From Ciona intestinalis (taxonomy: Eukaryota > Chordata > Ascidiacea > Phlebobranchia > Cionidae), in contig NC_020171.2 in assembly GCF_000224145.3 (NCBI RefSeq), positions 879,391 to 943,390 on the forward strand: a stretch of 64,000 nt of DNA, in the 5' to 3' direction. Made by a program: the position numbers and the translations under genes. This document shows positions 34,201 through 43,827 of the stretch, piece after piece (the first letter of the stretch is position 1; each line of letters begins with the position of its first letter). The notes below the pieces were generated by a model, which saw only the letters and a program-made list of their open reading frames with translations, was not told where the DNA came from and ran no database searches.

Positions 34201-37200
34201 TTTAAACAATTACCAACGCTTTTAAAGTCGTGGGAGTACGGTATATAAACATGTGAATTTTTTGTATATATATAACCTTCAAAATACAACTGTTGTAATA
34301 ATCCGTATTTAATTCAAACGATAATCCGATTTAATTAATAAGGTAACGTCTATTTGTCTATTCGTGCACTCGTCAAACCACAGAAATCGCCGTAAGGTAC
34401 ATTCACAGGGATATAACTCCTATAATAATGTTATGTATATACGTTAAAAAGGTTCACACTTTACCATATAAGAGCTATATTTTATCACAACACATTTACC
34501 TGCGTAAAGCGGTTGTCTGCCTGCGTAGGAGCCTGAAATAGAACAACATTTTAAGTGTTATAGTAGGGTGGGGGAAGATGGGAAATTTTTTCATTCTTTT
34601 TTGTCAAGTTTGGTACTAAACAAAAAACATAATTTATATAATTGTTATTCTTTTTTTCGTCTTATTTGGTAGTACACAAAAAAATATTTACAGAATTATA
34701 TAACCGTAGATCTATTAGAGCGTTGTTAATTGTTCAAAACGAGATTAGGAAATACGCAATTTAGGTGCTAACGGTTTATGCTATTATATAGTAGGGTGGG
34801 GTAAGATGGGACACCTTTAGCACATAATATCTAAACAAAGAGATTAAAACCAATTTTAATCTCTTTGATCCAAACATCCTGATCGAAACAATCAACGGTG
34901 TATATGGAAGTCGTGAGAATACGGCTTTATAATTATTTAAATTTGCTTTGTTTACTACCAAATGTGACGGGAAAATAGAATGATAAGGTGTCCTATCTTT
35001 CCCCACCCCACTGTATTAGAATTTTGACCTAAAGGGCAATATTGCTTTTATGTCAACAGTATATGTACGTCAACGTTAACTGTATGTTATACAAACATTT
35101 TACCATGCCACCCTTTAACGTGTAGGTCCTCGGGCAAGCTTATAAATAACTATAATACCATGTGTTTGTTTGCAGTTTTCCAGTCAAAATGTTACGAAAA
35201 CTTAACGCACGTCATTTTCATATATAGTCAATATTCTGTTAAATCAGAAGATCGCCAAAAATTTTATGAACAAAATTTAGTCGGAGTTTAGATAGGAGTT
35301 TTTTCTTGTATTCTATACACCGACGCGGCCTCAAAGCGGGACACGCCATTGGACCTAAAATTCAGGCTAAAGTTAGCCCATTACCCCAACATTGTATATA
35401 TACATTCTATTCTATAAGGACGAGGTCCTGCAGCATGACACGTTATTAGACCTGAGATTCAGGCCAGAGTTGGCTCATATAAATTATCTTACTTTGAAAT
35501 TGAAACGATGAGTTATATCTTGTATGATTTCTGCTTGTGACGTTGAATTGCATTGTGCCGTCATAATAAGCTTGGCCTTTAAGCTTTCGTATTGTGAGTA
35601 GACCCCCGGATTCAGCTGTTTTAAAAATGTTCTCATTAATATTTTAAACAATTAAAAAAAAAATAAAAATCGGAGACTATGTATTGTGACCCCCAGTTCC
35701 TACCATAAAGTATATAGTAGGGTAGGGGAAGATAGAACACCTTTTCTTTCTATTCTCTCGTCCCATTTGGTACGAAACAATGAAAATTCAAAGAATTATA
35801 AAACCGTATCCTCACGACTCCCATAAACCGTTGTTAATTGTTTAAAACACGATTAGGATATTTGGATGGTATATGCTAAAGGTGTCCCATCTTTCCCCAT
35901 CCTACTATAGCCTACATATTATATCCTCTCGTGACCATAAAATAGCGTTGTTAATTGTTAAAAACACAAGTATAAATGATGGGATATTATGTGTTAACGG
36001 TATCCATCTTACCCCACAGTAAAACTATATTTTAAACAGATATTATACACTAAGAAAAAACGATACGAAATTTACTGTATTATCCTGTTATAATCTAAGA
36101 GATTAGTAAAATAAACATTTAACGTTATGTTATAATTGTTTCCATTTTACAGATCCAAGCTATTTTATAAATGAGAACCGAAGTTCGTCGATTCGAATCC
36201 CAGGGTAGCTAGTAAGTACCTGTTATTCTGCCGTCGTGTATTGCCCCAGCACATATACGGGAGTTTCCCGAGTACACCCCAGTGCCCCACAATTTATCGT
36301 CTGTGACGTCACATTCGCTCGGGCATTGAATCGACTGGACCGTGCTGATGACGTCATCGGCAGTGACGTAACAGGAAACTGTAAACGACGGTAATTAGAA
36401 AACGCCAAAAATAAATGTTTAGGAAAAAAGGTAGTTTCTTTTAACTTTAGGTATATTTTTAATTAAAAAATTGTAATTAGAAAATGAAAAAAAATAGCAT
36501 TAAAAAGTTTTACCTGCTAATGTAGTATGTACCTCGCTTACTGTTTCTGTAATAAATAAAATCAACTTTAAATTTTTCTTTAACGAAACGTAAAATGAAA
36601 ACAATTAAATAAAAATAATACTGCGATGGTTATTAAGTATTAAATATCTAACCGTATAAATCTTGCAATGTTGTAATTCAAACCAACGAATGTAACTTAT
36701 TTATCGCCTGCTGGCGGGGTAAAGACAGTCGTTATAAAACGGGTGTTCTGTTTCATACACCTTGTACCCGCTTACAAGTTTTTATTTTTGGGGGGATTAA
36801 ATTGAAACATGCAAAATATATAATGAATGAATTTTTATACCAGGATAATCTCTTTCTATTGTATTTAAAATCAATTCGTCGTCGTTTCCGAGGCCGGCAC
36901 AATGTACCTGTTGCGTTACAAAGTTAAATATGTTATTTACTATGTACGTCATATCTAACTGCTACATCGCATATATATTACGTCACATCTAATATGTGAT
37001 CGCTATACCACGCCATATTTAATCCCTACGTCATATCTATCTGCTACGTCATATCTGATAGCTACGTTATACCCATTTGCTATATTTTATGTACCTTCTT
37101 TATTTTATATGTAGAAACAAAGTTTTTGTTTTAATAGATAAATCTACATAAAGGTATCTACGCACACGGTAGCATACACAAAAAAACAGCTGATGCAACA

Positions 37201-37274
37201 TATTTACAGATTACCTTGTATGCTAGGGTGAAATTTAGCATTGTAATAACTAACCAGGCGGTCCATGCTTCCAT
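28205..37274 (-). CDS. Secreted protein of seven tandem LCCL modules, 23 exons
   Basis: Exons in reading order: 37274-37215, 36907-36841, 36546-36514, 36378-36220, 35615-35493, 34532-34500, 34053-33895, 32927-32805, 32535-32503, 32170-32015, 31808-31686, 31624-31592, 31509-31345, 31108-30983, 30802-30770, 30579-30454, 30184-30038, 29897-29865, 29548-29390, 29225-29103, 29049-29017, 28673-28545, 28281-28205. All have GT-AG borders; lengths sum to 2253 nt, about 750 residues. A signal peptide (WTAWLVITMLNFTLA) and a short linker precede seven LCCL modules at about 54-147, 158-252, 264-356, 368-464, 476-566, 578-671 and 683-750. Typical signatures are CPSGC, VWGT..Y, S.IC.AAIH.G.I, GG.VTVRK and GS..NGV.S. 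LCCL domains occur in cochlin, CRISPLD, DCBLD and Limulus factor C, where some bind lipopolysaccharide; a defence role is only inference. No other domain type is present. Confidence 0.88.
28376..28540 (+). mobile_element. MITE copy abutting an LCCL exon
   Basis: Begins AGGTGGGGAAAGATGGGACA and carries the standard interior to TATTATGTGCTAGAGGT. The right terminus is cut off at the splice donor of the exon 28673-28545. It fills most of the last intron. Confidence 0.72.
28728..28925 (-). mobile_element. tRNA-derived SINE copy
   Basis: Contains CGTGCCCGCATACAAGTT and AGTGATCACTGAGTTGGAGC in the reverse orientation of the SINE. It lies in the intron before exon 28673-28545. Confidence 0.65.
29932..30012 (-). 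mobile_element. SINE tail fragment
   Basis: Contains GAATGAATGTAACTTACTTT, then CCTCGCGTGGCTGGAAAACG and GTCGTTATAACACAGG. It lies in an LCCL-gene intron. Confidence 0.6.
30588..30690 (-). mobile_element. SINE tail fragment
   Basis: Contains GAATGTAACTTATTTACCCT, then TCGTTATAAAACGGGCGTTC and CCTCGTGCCAGCTTACGAGT. It lies in an LCCL-gene intron. Confidence 0.6.
31826..31998 (+). mobile_element. MITE copy making up almost the whole of one LCCL intron
   Basis: The intron 31809-32014 contains TTTGATAGTAAACAAAGAAC, then GTTGTTAATTGTTTAAATAA and TTGTTCTATCTTACCCCACA. About 170 of its 206 bp are element sequence. The left terminus is eroded to AGGACACCTT. Confidence 0.72.
32965..33045 (-). mobile_element. 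MITE terminal fragment
   Basis: TGATGGGTAAGATGGGATAC followed by a diverged interior with TCATTGTGTTTTAG. It lies in an LCCL-gene intron. Confidence 0.5.
33660..33760. repeat. Short tandem repeat GCCTTTCATTAT followed by a TA run
   Basis: The 12-mer GCCTTTCATTAT and variants recur four or five times, then TATATATATATATA. It lies in the intron 32928-33894 of the LCCL gene. Confidence 0.75.
34145..34262 (-). mobile_element. MITE fragment
   Basis: TACTGTGGGGTAAGATGTAT, then a diverged interior with GTGTTTTAAACAATTACCAA. It lies in an LCCL-gene intron. Confidence 0.55.
34561..35019. mobile_element. Two MITE copies side by side, one carrying an internal perfect hairpin
   Basis: A forward copy (34561-34785) with AGTAGGGTGGGGGAAGATGG is followed by a reverse copy (34788-35019) running from AGTAGGGTGGGGTAAGATGG to TCCTATCTTTCCCCACCCCA. 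The second holds an insert with a perfect 14-bp stem (34836-34849 with 34854-34867, loop CCAA). Both lie in one LCCL-gene intron. Confidence 0.75.
35325..35478. repeat. Third dispersed repeat, two adjacent copies
   Basis: Two copies of a block with ACACGTTATTAGACCTGAGA, ATTCAGGCCAGAGTTGGC and a following CCCATTACCCC. Related copies, in both orientations, lie near 2090, 6055, 9710, 16245, 17930, 18050, 20630, 37470, 48368, 54100, 63086 and 63885. A common reading is GGGCCAAATCTGGCCTAAAT, then CCAGGTCCT. Function unknown. Confidence 0.65.
35713..36029. mobile_element. MITE, full copy followed by a partial copy
   Basis: Full forward copy 35713-35909 (GTAGGGTAGGGGAAGATAGA to GTCCCATCTTTCCCCATCCT), then a partial copy 35918-36029 ending TATCCATCTTACCCCACAGT. 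Both lie in one LCCL-gene intron. Confidence 0.75.
36687..36800 (-). mobile_element. SINE fragment
   Basis: GAATGTAACTTATTTATCGC, then CAGTCGTTATAAAACGGGTG, TTTCATACACCTTGTACCCG and TTACAAGTT. It lies in an LCCL-gene intron. Confidence 0.65.
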
Positions 37275-37932
37275 TTTTGACTGTAACTAATCCAAAATCC
37301 CATTACAGAATGAAACCCAGACGTTTTGGCCATATTTTCCTTCTTTTCTACCTTCAAGCGAAAAATTTTCATCTCTAGTGACGTCTAGCGACTGTGATGG
37401 AGTTGGTTGAACTGTGTTGTTAATGGAGTTGGGATGGAGCGGCACCGGTCGTATAAAAGACTGAAATGGGCCTCCTAGGTGTTGGGGTAATGGGCCAAAT
37501 CTGGCCTAAATCCCAGATCCTTGACAAGAACCTCGTCCCCTGTCTTTGAAAAGAAAAAGGACCTCACCCTCAAAAAATAGAATAGAACAGACGTCCAGCG
37601 ACTGCAAATTTTGACAATTATTGGAAAAGATTCTAGTATTTCGGTAAGTTCACGTGTTCCGCTGTTATAATATATTTGTTCTGGTTAATATATTTGTCTA
37701 AAACACTCCAAGCTTGTTTGTAGGCATTACCCTTTTAACAAAGATGTTTATCAAATTTATCCCCATTATATACTATGGCACTCATCTATTAAAAAGCGAA
37801 AACAACTAATTACATCAGTTGTATTTAATGTGACGGATGCGCTTGCTTTTTGGTAGCGAGTTTTTCAATGTCTATAGTAAAGTACTGCAATTGGCACAAT
37901 TTTTTTTTCTGTCCCGTCAACTGATGTGGATT
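37275..37932. other. Upstream region of the LCCL gene
   Basis: On the minus strand the ATG at 37274 is preceded by TTAGTTACAG and TCAAAA, an AG only six bases upstream. That suggests an intron in the 5' UTR or a trans-spliced leader. A copy of the third dispersed repeat lies at about 37470-37590. No coding exon was recognised up to the assembly gap. Confidence 0.5.
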
Positions 37933-38932
37933 NNNNNNNNNNNNNNNNNNNNNNNNNNNNNNNNNNNNNNNNNNNNNNNNNNNNNNNNNNNNNNNNNNNN
38001 NNNNNNNNNNNNNNNNNNNNNNNNNNNNNNNNNNNNNNNNNNNNNNNNNNNNNNNNNNNNNNNNNNNNNNNNNNNNNNNNNNNNNNNNNNNNNNNNNNNN
38101 NNNNNNNNNNNNNNNNNNNNNNNNNNNNNNNNNNNNNNNNNNNNNNNNNNNNNNNNNNNNNNNNNNNNNNNNNNNNNNNNNNNNNNNNNNNNNNNNNNNN
38201 NNNNNNNNNNNNNNNNNNNNNNNNNNNNNNNNNNNNNNNNNNNNNNNNNNNNNNNNNNNNNNNNNNNNNNNNNNNNNNNNNNNNNNNNNNNNNNNNNNNN
38301 NNNNNNNNNNNNNNNNNNNNNNNNNNNNNNNNNNNNNNNNNNNNNNNNNNNNNNNNNNNNNNNNNNNNNNNNNNNNNNNNNNNNNNNNNNNNNNNNNNNN
38401 NNNNNNNNNNNNNNNNNNNNNNNNNNNNNNNNNNNNNNNNNNNNNNNNNNNNNNNNNNNNNNNNNNNNNNNNNNNNNNNNNNNNNNNNNNNNNNNNNNNN
38501 NNNNNNNNNNNNNNNNNNNNNNNNNNNNNNNNNNNNNNNNNNNNNNNNNNNNNNNNNNNNNNNNNNNNNNNNNNNNNNNNNNNNNNNNNNNNNNNNNNNN
38601 NNNNNNNNNNNNNNNNNNNNNNNNNNNNNNNNNNNNNNNNNNNNNNNNNNNNNNNNNNNNNNNNNNNNNNNNNNNNNNNNNNNNNNNNNNNNNNNNNNNN
38701 NNNNNNNNNNNNNNNNNNNNNNNNNNNNNNNNNNNNNNNNNNNNNNNNNNNNNNNNNNNNNNNNNNNNNNNNNNNNNNNNNNNNNNNNNNNNNNNNNNNN
38801 NNNNNNNNNNNNNNNNNNNNNNNNNNNNNNNNNNNNNNNNNNNNNNNNNNNNNNNNNNNNNNNNNNNNNNNNNNNNNNNNNNNNNNNNNNNNNNNNNNNN
38901 NNNNNNNNNNNNNNNNNNNNNNNNNNNNNNNN
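37933..38932. other. Assembly gap of exactly 1000 N
   Basis: The run of N is 1000 bases long, a typical placeholder for a gap of unknown size. It borders directly on a tandem array, so the true array may be much longer. Apparent open frames across it are meaningless. Confidence 0.99.
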
Positions 38933-38944
38933 GCGTCGAGTTGC

Positions 38945-39560
38945 AACAATACCATGTCCCACTATGATATACCATACTGTACTATAGTATACCATACTGT
39001 ACTATAGTATACTATACTGTACTATAGTATACCATACCGTACTATAGTATACCATGTCGTACTATAGTATACCATGTCGTACTATAGTATACCATACCGT
39101 ACTATAGTATACCATGTCGCACAATAGTATACCATACCGTACTATAGTATACCATACTGTACTATAGTATACTATACTATAGTATACCATACCGTACTAT
39201 AGTATACCATACTGTACTATAGTATACCATACCGTACTATAGTATACCATGTCCCACTATGATATACCATACTGTACTATAGTATACCATACCGTACTAT
39301 AGTATACCATGTCCCATAGTATACCATACTGTACTATAGTATACCATACTGTACTATAGTATACTATACTGTACTATAGTATACCATGTCGTACTATAGT
39401 ATACCATACTGTACTATAGTATACCATGTCGCACTATAGTATACCATGTCGCACTATAGTATACCATACTGTACTATAGTTTACCATACTGTACAATAGT
39501 ATGCCATGTAGCACTATAGTATACCATACCGTACTATGCCATACTGTACTATAGTATAGT
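38945..39560 (+). repeat. 20-bp satellite array, right of the gap
   Basis: About 30 copies of ACTATAGTATACCATACTGT with variants ending ACCGT, GTCGT or GTCCC. The unit holds the palindrome ACTATAGT. The array is cut at its left by the assembly gap. Confidence 0.95.
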
Positions 39561-40063
39561 GCATTTAGAATAACATTTATTGAATTTACAACACTGCGGT
39601 CATACAATCAAATAATCAAAATACACAATACAATTGTGACAGTGTAATGTATTAAAACAAACAAGCAATTTGAAAAAGTAATCAGCATTAACAGCAAAAA
39701 TCTAGAGTTTATTCGGAATTATTATTTTGTTGTTTATTTGTTCTATTAGAAATAAAATGCTTTTATATCGCAGGTGCCGAAAATTCAGTATTACATTATC
39801 AATGGCACAGTAACAGAATATTTGTGGGAAAAACACTGATAAAATTTAGCCAAATAGTAAATGAAACATTGAAATAAAACTTCTTTTTTACACTGATAAG
39901 TCCAAAAAGTCTATAGACTTATGATCACACTATGCATGGTATAACAAAAATAATATTTCAATTGTAAGAATAAGTTGTAACCAACTGACTTACTAATTAT
40001 GCACAAAAACTAAACAGTTTTATTATTACACTTTTTTTCGTTTTTTTTACCCTTCTTATAAAT
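39561..40063. other. AT-rich spacer and 3' flank of the unidentified gene
   Basis: No coding sequence was recognised. An AATAAA on the minus strand (40018-40023) serves the gene ending at 40064. Confidence 0.5.
40018..40023 (-). promoter_or_regulatory. Polyadenylation signal
   Basis: AATAAA on the minus strand about 40 bp past the stop of the gene ending at 40064. Confidence 0.5.
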
Positions 40064-40728
40064 CTACATCATTGTCATCATGATATGACCCTTAACCCCC
40101 AACCCCCGTGTGACCTTTGACCCTTCGTTCATAAACGCTAAGGGGTCATCTTCTTCAAAGGGGTTCGTATTTTTAGCACGTTTTGATGATGTTGGTTTAT
40201 TCCTTGTACTGTGACTTTTAACCTTCACGTCGGGAAGATCAAAAAGTTCTTTTTTCGAAATTGTCCTCAAGACTGCCACCTTTTGGTGAGACCCCAATAA
40301 TTCCAACTGGAAAAAAAACAAGTTATAAAATCAGCCTTTTAATATTTCTCTATTTTTGGTTAGCTTTACACTAAATCATTTTTTGTTAATGACCTCACCG
40401 AAAAAAATAGTGTCTAAACATATCATTTTAGTTGAATAAACACAATTTTTTCTTAGTTTTAATACAACTGTTATAGCCCATATATATGATATGATAGTGT
40501 TTATTTTTTACAGTTAAAACTAAAATCATTTTTAGCGTTGTCATATAGAAGAAGTGGAAGAAGTGGTAAGTAAAAAAACAATAATCACCCACAAAGTTAC
40601 ATATGTAGTAACTCGTAAGCATGAAGTGTATGAAACAAAACACCTTTGTTATAAAGACTGTAAAAACTTTACACTACAAATATAAAATAACATATACACA
40701 CCTGAAGCAAGTAGAACAGAGGTTGTAG
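40064..40728 (-). CDS. 3' end of an unidentified gene
   Basis: The last exon, 40306-40064, is preceded by a pyrimidine tract and AG. It codes for about 80 residues: a helical, leucine-rich start (LELLGSHQKVAVLRTISKKE), a basic Lys/Ser/Arg-rich middle, then the acidic NPFEEDDPLAFMNE and a Met-rich tail before TAG. A 27-nt exon at 40728-40702 (LQPLFYLLQ) joins it in phase and continues the helix, but such a short exon is uncertain. An AATAAA follows the stop. I do not recognise the family. No upstream exons were found before the satellite array, so this may be a gene fragment rather than an intact gene. A SINE piece lies in the intron (40583-40660). Confidence 0.45.
40583..40660 (+). mobile_element. 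SINE fragment
   Basis: ATCACCCACAAAGTTACATA followed by TGTAGTAACTCGTAAGCATG and TATGAAACAAAACACC. Confidence 0.6.
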
Positions 40729-40852
40729 CTAATATTGATATCTCTTTTTTAAGCCGTCATCAGAATGTAAGGTCCCCTCCGCATTTTCCCCACTATGATT
40801 ATAATTTCAAAATAAAATTAAAATAAACGGTATTTTGGTGAATTTTTTTGTG

Positions 40853-41362
40853 TACTATAGTTACCATGCTACTGTACTATATACTATGGTACTGTATGGC
40901 ATACTATACTACATTATGGCATACTATAATACAGTATGGTATACTTTAGTACAACATGGTATACTATAGTACAGTATGGTATACTATAGTACAGTATGGC
41001 ATACTATACTACATTATGGCATACTATAATACAGTATGGTATACTTTAGTACAACATGGTATACTATAGTACAGTATGGAATACTATAGTATAGAAGAGC
41101 ATACTTTAGTACAACATGACAAACTATAGTACAGTATGGTATACTACAGTACAACATGTGTTACTGTAGTACATTATAGCATATTATAGTATAACATGGT
41201 ATACTATAGTAGGCTACAGTATAGAATACTATAGTACAGTATGGTATACTACAGTACAACATGTGTTACTATAGTAGTTATAGCATATTATAGTATAACA
41301 TGGTATATAGTAGGCTACAGTATAGAATACTATAGTACGGCATGGTATATTATAGTATAATG
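40853..41362 (-). repeat. 20-bp satellite array, inverted relative to 38945-39560
   Basis: About 25 diverged copies of ATGGTATACTATAGTACAGT, which is the reverse complement of the unit in the first array. It is bounded at its right by a full MITE. Confidence 0.93.
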
Positions 41363-41365
41363 ATA

Positions 41366-41568
41366 TAGTAGGGTTGAGGAAGACGAGACGCATTTTCATT
41401 CTCATCACTCGTCCCATTTAATATGAAACAAAGAACATTTATAGAATTATAAAACCATATCCTCACGACTCTCATAGACCGTTGTTAATTCATTAATTGT
41501 TTAAAATACGATCAGGGTACTTAAATATTATGTGCTTAAGGTATCCCATCGTACCCCACAATACTATA
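41366..41568 (+). mobile_element. MITE, full copy
   Basis: ATAGTAGGGTTGAGGAAGAC at left and GTATCCCATCGTACCCCACA at right, with the standard interior. Confidence 0.75.
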
Positions 41569-41764
41569 ACTTTAAATTAAAGCGATGTGTGTAAAGAGTT
41601 ATGTCGCTAGACTTCGGTAAATATCTAGGAAAATACAACGTGGATAAAATGTCATGGTCCAGTTTGGCAACGAAAACATGTTTATAACATTATACAATCG
41701 TATCCTCACGACTCTTAAAACGTTGTTAATATTCCAATGTGCAAACGGTATGCAACTTAACTTA

Positions 41765-42048
41765 CAGTAGTCTGCCGCCGTGACACCGATAGGTTATCAG
41801 TTCAAGACTCGTCGCTGCTACCGTTGTGGGTGTATGTGTTCTTGGGCAAGACAGTTAACAACAATTTCTCGAACCCAGTGATCACTAATAAGTTGGTTAA
41901 ATTGTCTGCCATACACAAAAATATAAAAAAATCAATCAACCACGAAGTTACATACGTGGTAACTCAACAGAACACCCGTGATTTTACGATTGTCGTTTTT
42001 CGGCCACGATGAGATAAAGCAAGTTCATTCTTCATTCATTCATATACG
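41765..42048 (+). mobile_element. tRNA-derived SINE, reference copy
   Basis: The tRNA-like head has a B-box-like AGTTCAAGACTCGTCG after TAGTCTGCCGCCGTGACACC. It is followed by CTACCGTTGTGGGTGTATGT, CCCAGTGATCACTAATAAGT, GAAGTTACATACGTGGTAAC and a tail of CATTCATTCAT. This is the longest forward-oriented copy in the window. Confidence 0.75.
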
Positions 42049-42571
42049 ACCAAATCGTAGCGAAATTTGTCTTTACTATGATGTTCAATGAAATAAATTA
42101 GCACTCGTAACCGTAAAATTAGCGACTATAGATCTTATACGAGCCACAATACGTGTGAAACAAATGTAACTAGTACGGTTACAAATCGTGGATGGAGGAC
42201 GCATGTAATTAACTGCGTGTTAACGGCGTATGAGACAATAGAACGATTTGTAAGCTCTATAACGGCGGTCTGTTTTATTTTATACATCAACTGCATTTAA
42301 TTGCGCAGTTCCTATTACCGCTTTCTGCGTGTCATTTTACTTTTATAAAGTACTGTTGAGATAAGTTTGGATACCTTTAGCTTATTCCATGTTCCCTAGT
42401 CACGTTTTTACCAAGTTTTTTTTTGGAGTGGTTAGAATACGGTTATACAATTCTGTAAAAATTTTATTTACCAAATGAGACAATAAAAGAGAAAAATATG
42501 GACCATCCTAAGATATATACCATAGAAGTTTGTATGCGTTTGTATCCAAAGTTTTTTTATCAAAAGTTTAA

Positions 42572-42637
42572 ACTACGCAAACTAAAATGTAGACTTTTCA
42601 ATTTACTACGCAAACTAAAATGTAGACTTTTCAATTT
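42572..42637 (+). repeat. 33-bp direct tandem duplication
   Basis: ACTACGCAAACTAAAATGTA with the following 13 bases occurs twice back to back without change. Confidence 0.9.
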
Positions 42638-43827
42638 GATTTCGTTTCATGATTCTGTTATTTGTGCCACTATGCATAAAAAAATATTCTTTCAACGGCT
42701 CATCTGGTATGAAAATCATAGTGTATTTTCGGCGTTTCGTCTACCATTCGGCAAAACTTCATCAGGGAGCTATTTTATAGAGTTCATATCGCACTGGCAA
42801 CGTCACGTGTGCTAAAACCGGATATATATTCAGCGAAAACAAGTTGCAGCTAACGTGGATATGCATTCATTGTATATTTACTACCAACGCGCTTACATAC
42901 TTTCAAGTTGTAAAATGTCTGGGAACCTAGAACGTTGCTGTGTTTCGACTCGTCTTGTTTTAAGAGACTATATACAACGTATAGTAGGGGTAACTTAAAG
43001 GTTACTGCCAATTCTACGTTATATTTATACGCCGATGCGTTACACATTTTACAATTTGAAATATTTTTGTTTAACACTTTTAATACAAATGGTTTTTTTT
43101 GTGGTTTAGTGTTTGGATGTAAAATAGTTTTTTTTAGATAAAGTATGGTTTTTTATTATTTTTTTGTAAAGATTGTGTATCTTGTGTATAAAAAAATCGC
43201 AATTCCTTTTAATTGCTATAGTTCGTGTACAGTATATTCACCTTTGTTAAACGAATATTCCATAAATTGTCTTTATTAAGCCTAATCAACTTTTCCATTA
43301 ATGTGTTTATCAAAATGTGTACATTTTAACTTTTAAAATGTACCACTTATAAACTATGCAAAGAAATATAGTTGTTAAAACTACTTCGAAACACAAAACT
43401 TGTAGGCATAGTGCAGTAACCTAACATACCCCACCCTTAAATATGCATAGACCCGCATTAATTTTTTATATTTTTAACAATTTATTTTGCTTAATATTGT
43501 TTTTAACTCTAAATTTATCAAATTTTTGCATAGGCTATAAACTTGTAACCCCCTTTATCCGTCAAAATGCGCGGTAAGCTGACCCAATAAATACTTTTAC
43601 CGTTGAACGTGTGAAAAAACATCCGAAAACCCAATTAGAATACCGAGAGTCGAGTTATGCAACGTAGGTGCGTGCACTACAGCCCTAAGGCTCGAGTTAC
43701 ATTCTTACACTGTCGAATTCTCAACGAAAGAGTTTTAGCCTGGGGGCAATGTATCCAACTATACTGCTCGGTTCCTGTCTCGGAAAATATCACTCTGTTA
43801 CGACACTGGACTTTGTAAGACATCATA

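Larger units (their letters stand above)
28205..36546 (-). repeat. Seven-fold tandem exon-module duplication (33-nt exon + LCCL exon A + LCCL exon B)
   Basis: Each module is a 33-nt linker exon, an A exon of 126-165 nt (the Cys..CP.GC..IC.AA.H half) and a B exon of 123-147 nt (the GG.VTV..NGV.S half). The last B exon is 77 nt and carries the stop. All 33-nt exons are exactly 33 nt, and introns within and between modules are phase 1, so whole units or single exons can be copied without breaking the frame. Linker exons start at 36546, 34532, 32535, 31624, 30802, 29897 and 29049. Confidence 0.85.
41569..43827. other. Intergenic region before the ShKT gene
   Basis: Holds a MITE piece (about 41690-41745), a long SINE copy (41765-42048), a diverged MITE (about 42350-42510) and a 33-bp tandem duplication (42572-42637). 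The remaining AT-rich sequence up to the ATG at 43828 shows no coding exon I can support. A promoter for the ShKT gene should lie just before 43828, but no clear TATA box was seen. Confidence 0.5.

Noticed and set aside
36178..36212. GATTCGAATCCCAG, which resembles a tRNA T-loop
   Set aside because: No matching stem, anticodon arm or acceptor stem could be drawn around it; it is intron sequence of the LCCL gene.
37825..38995. Five open frames of about 350-376 codons spanning the gap
   Set aside because: They consist almost wholly of N; only the few flanking codons are real sequence.
38945..39560. Regular short repeats that could be mistaken for a CRISPR array
   Set aside because: The 20-bp units are contiguous with no unique spacers and the genome is eukaryotic, so this is a satellite.
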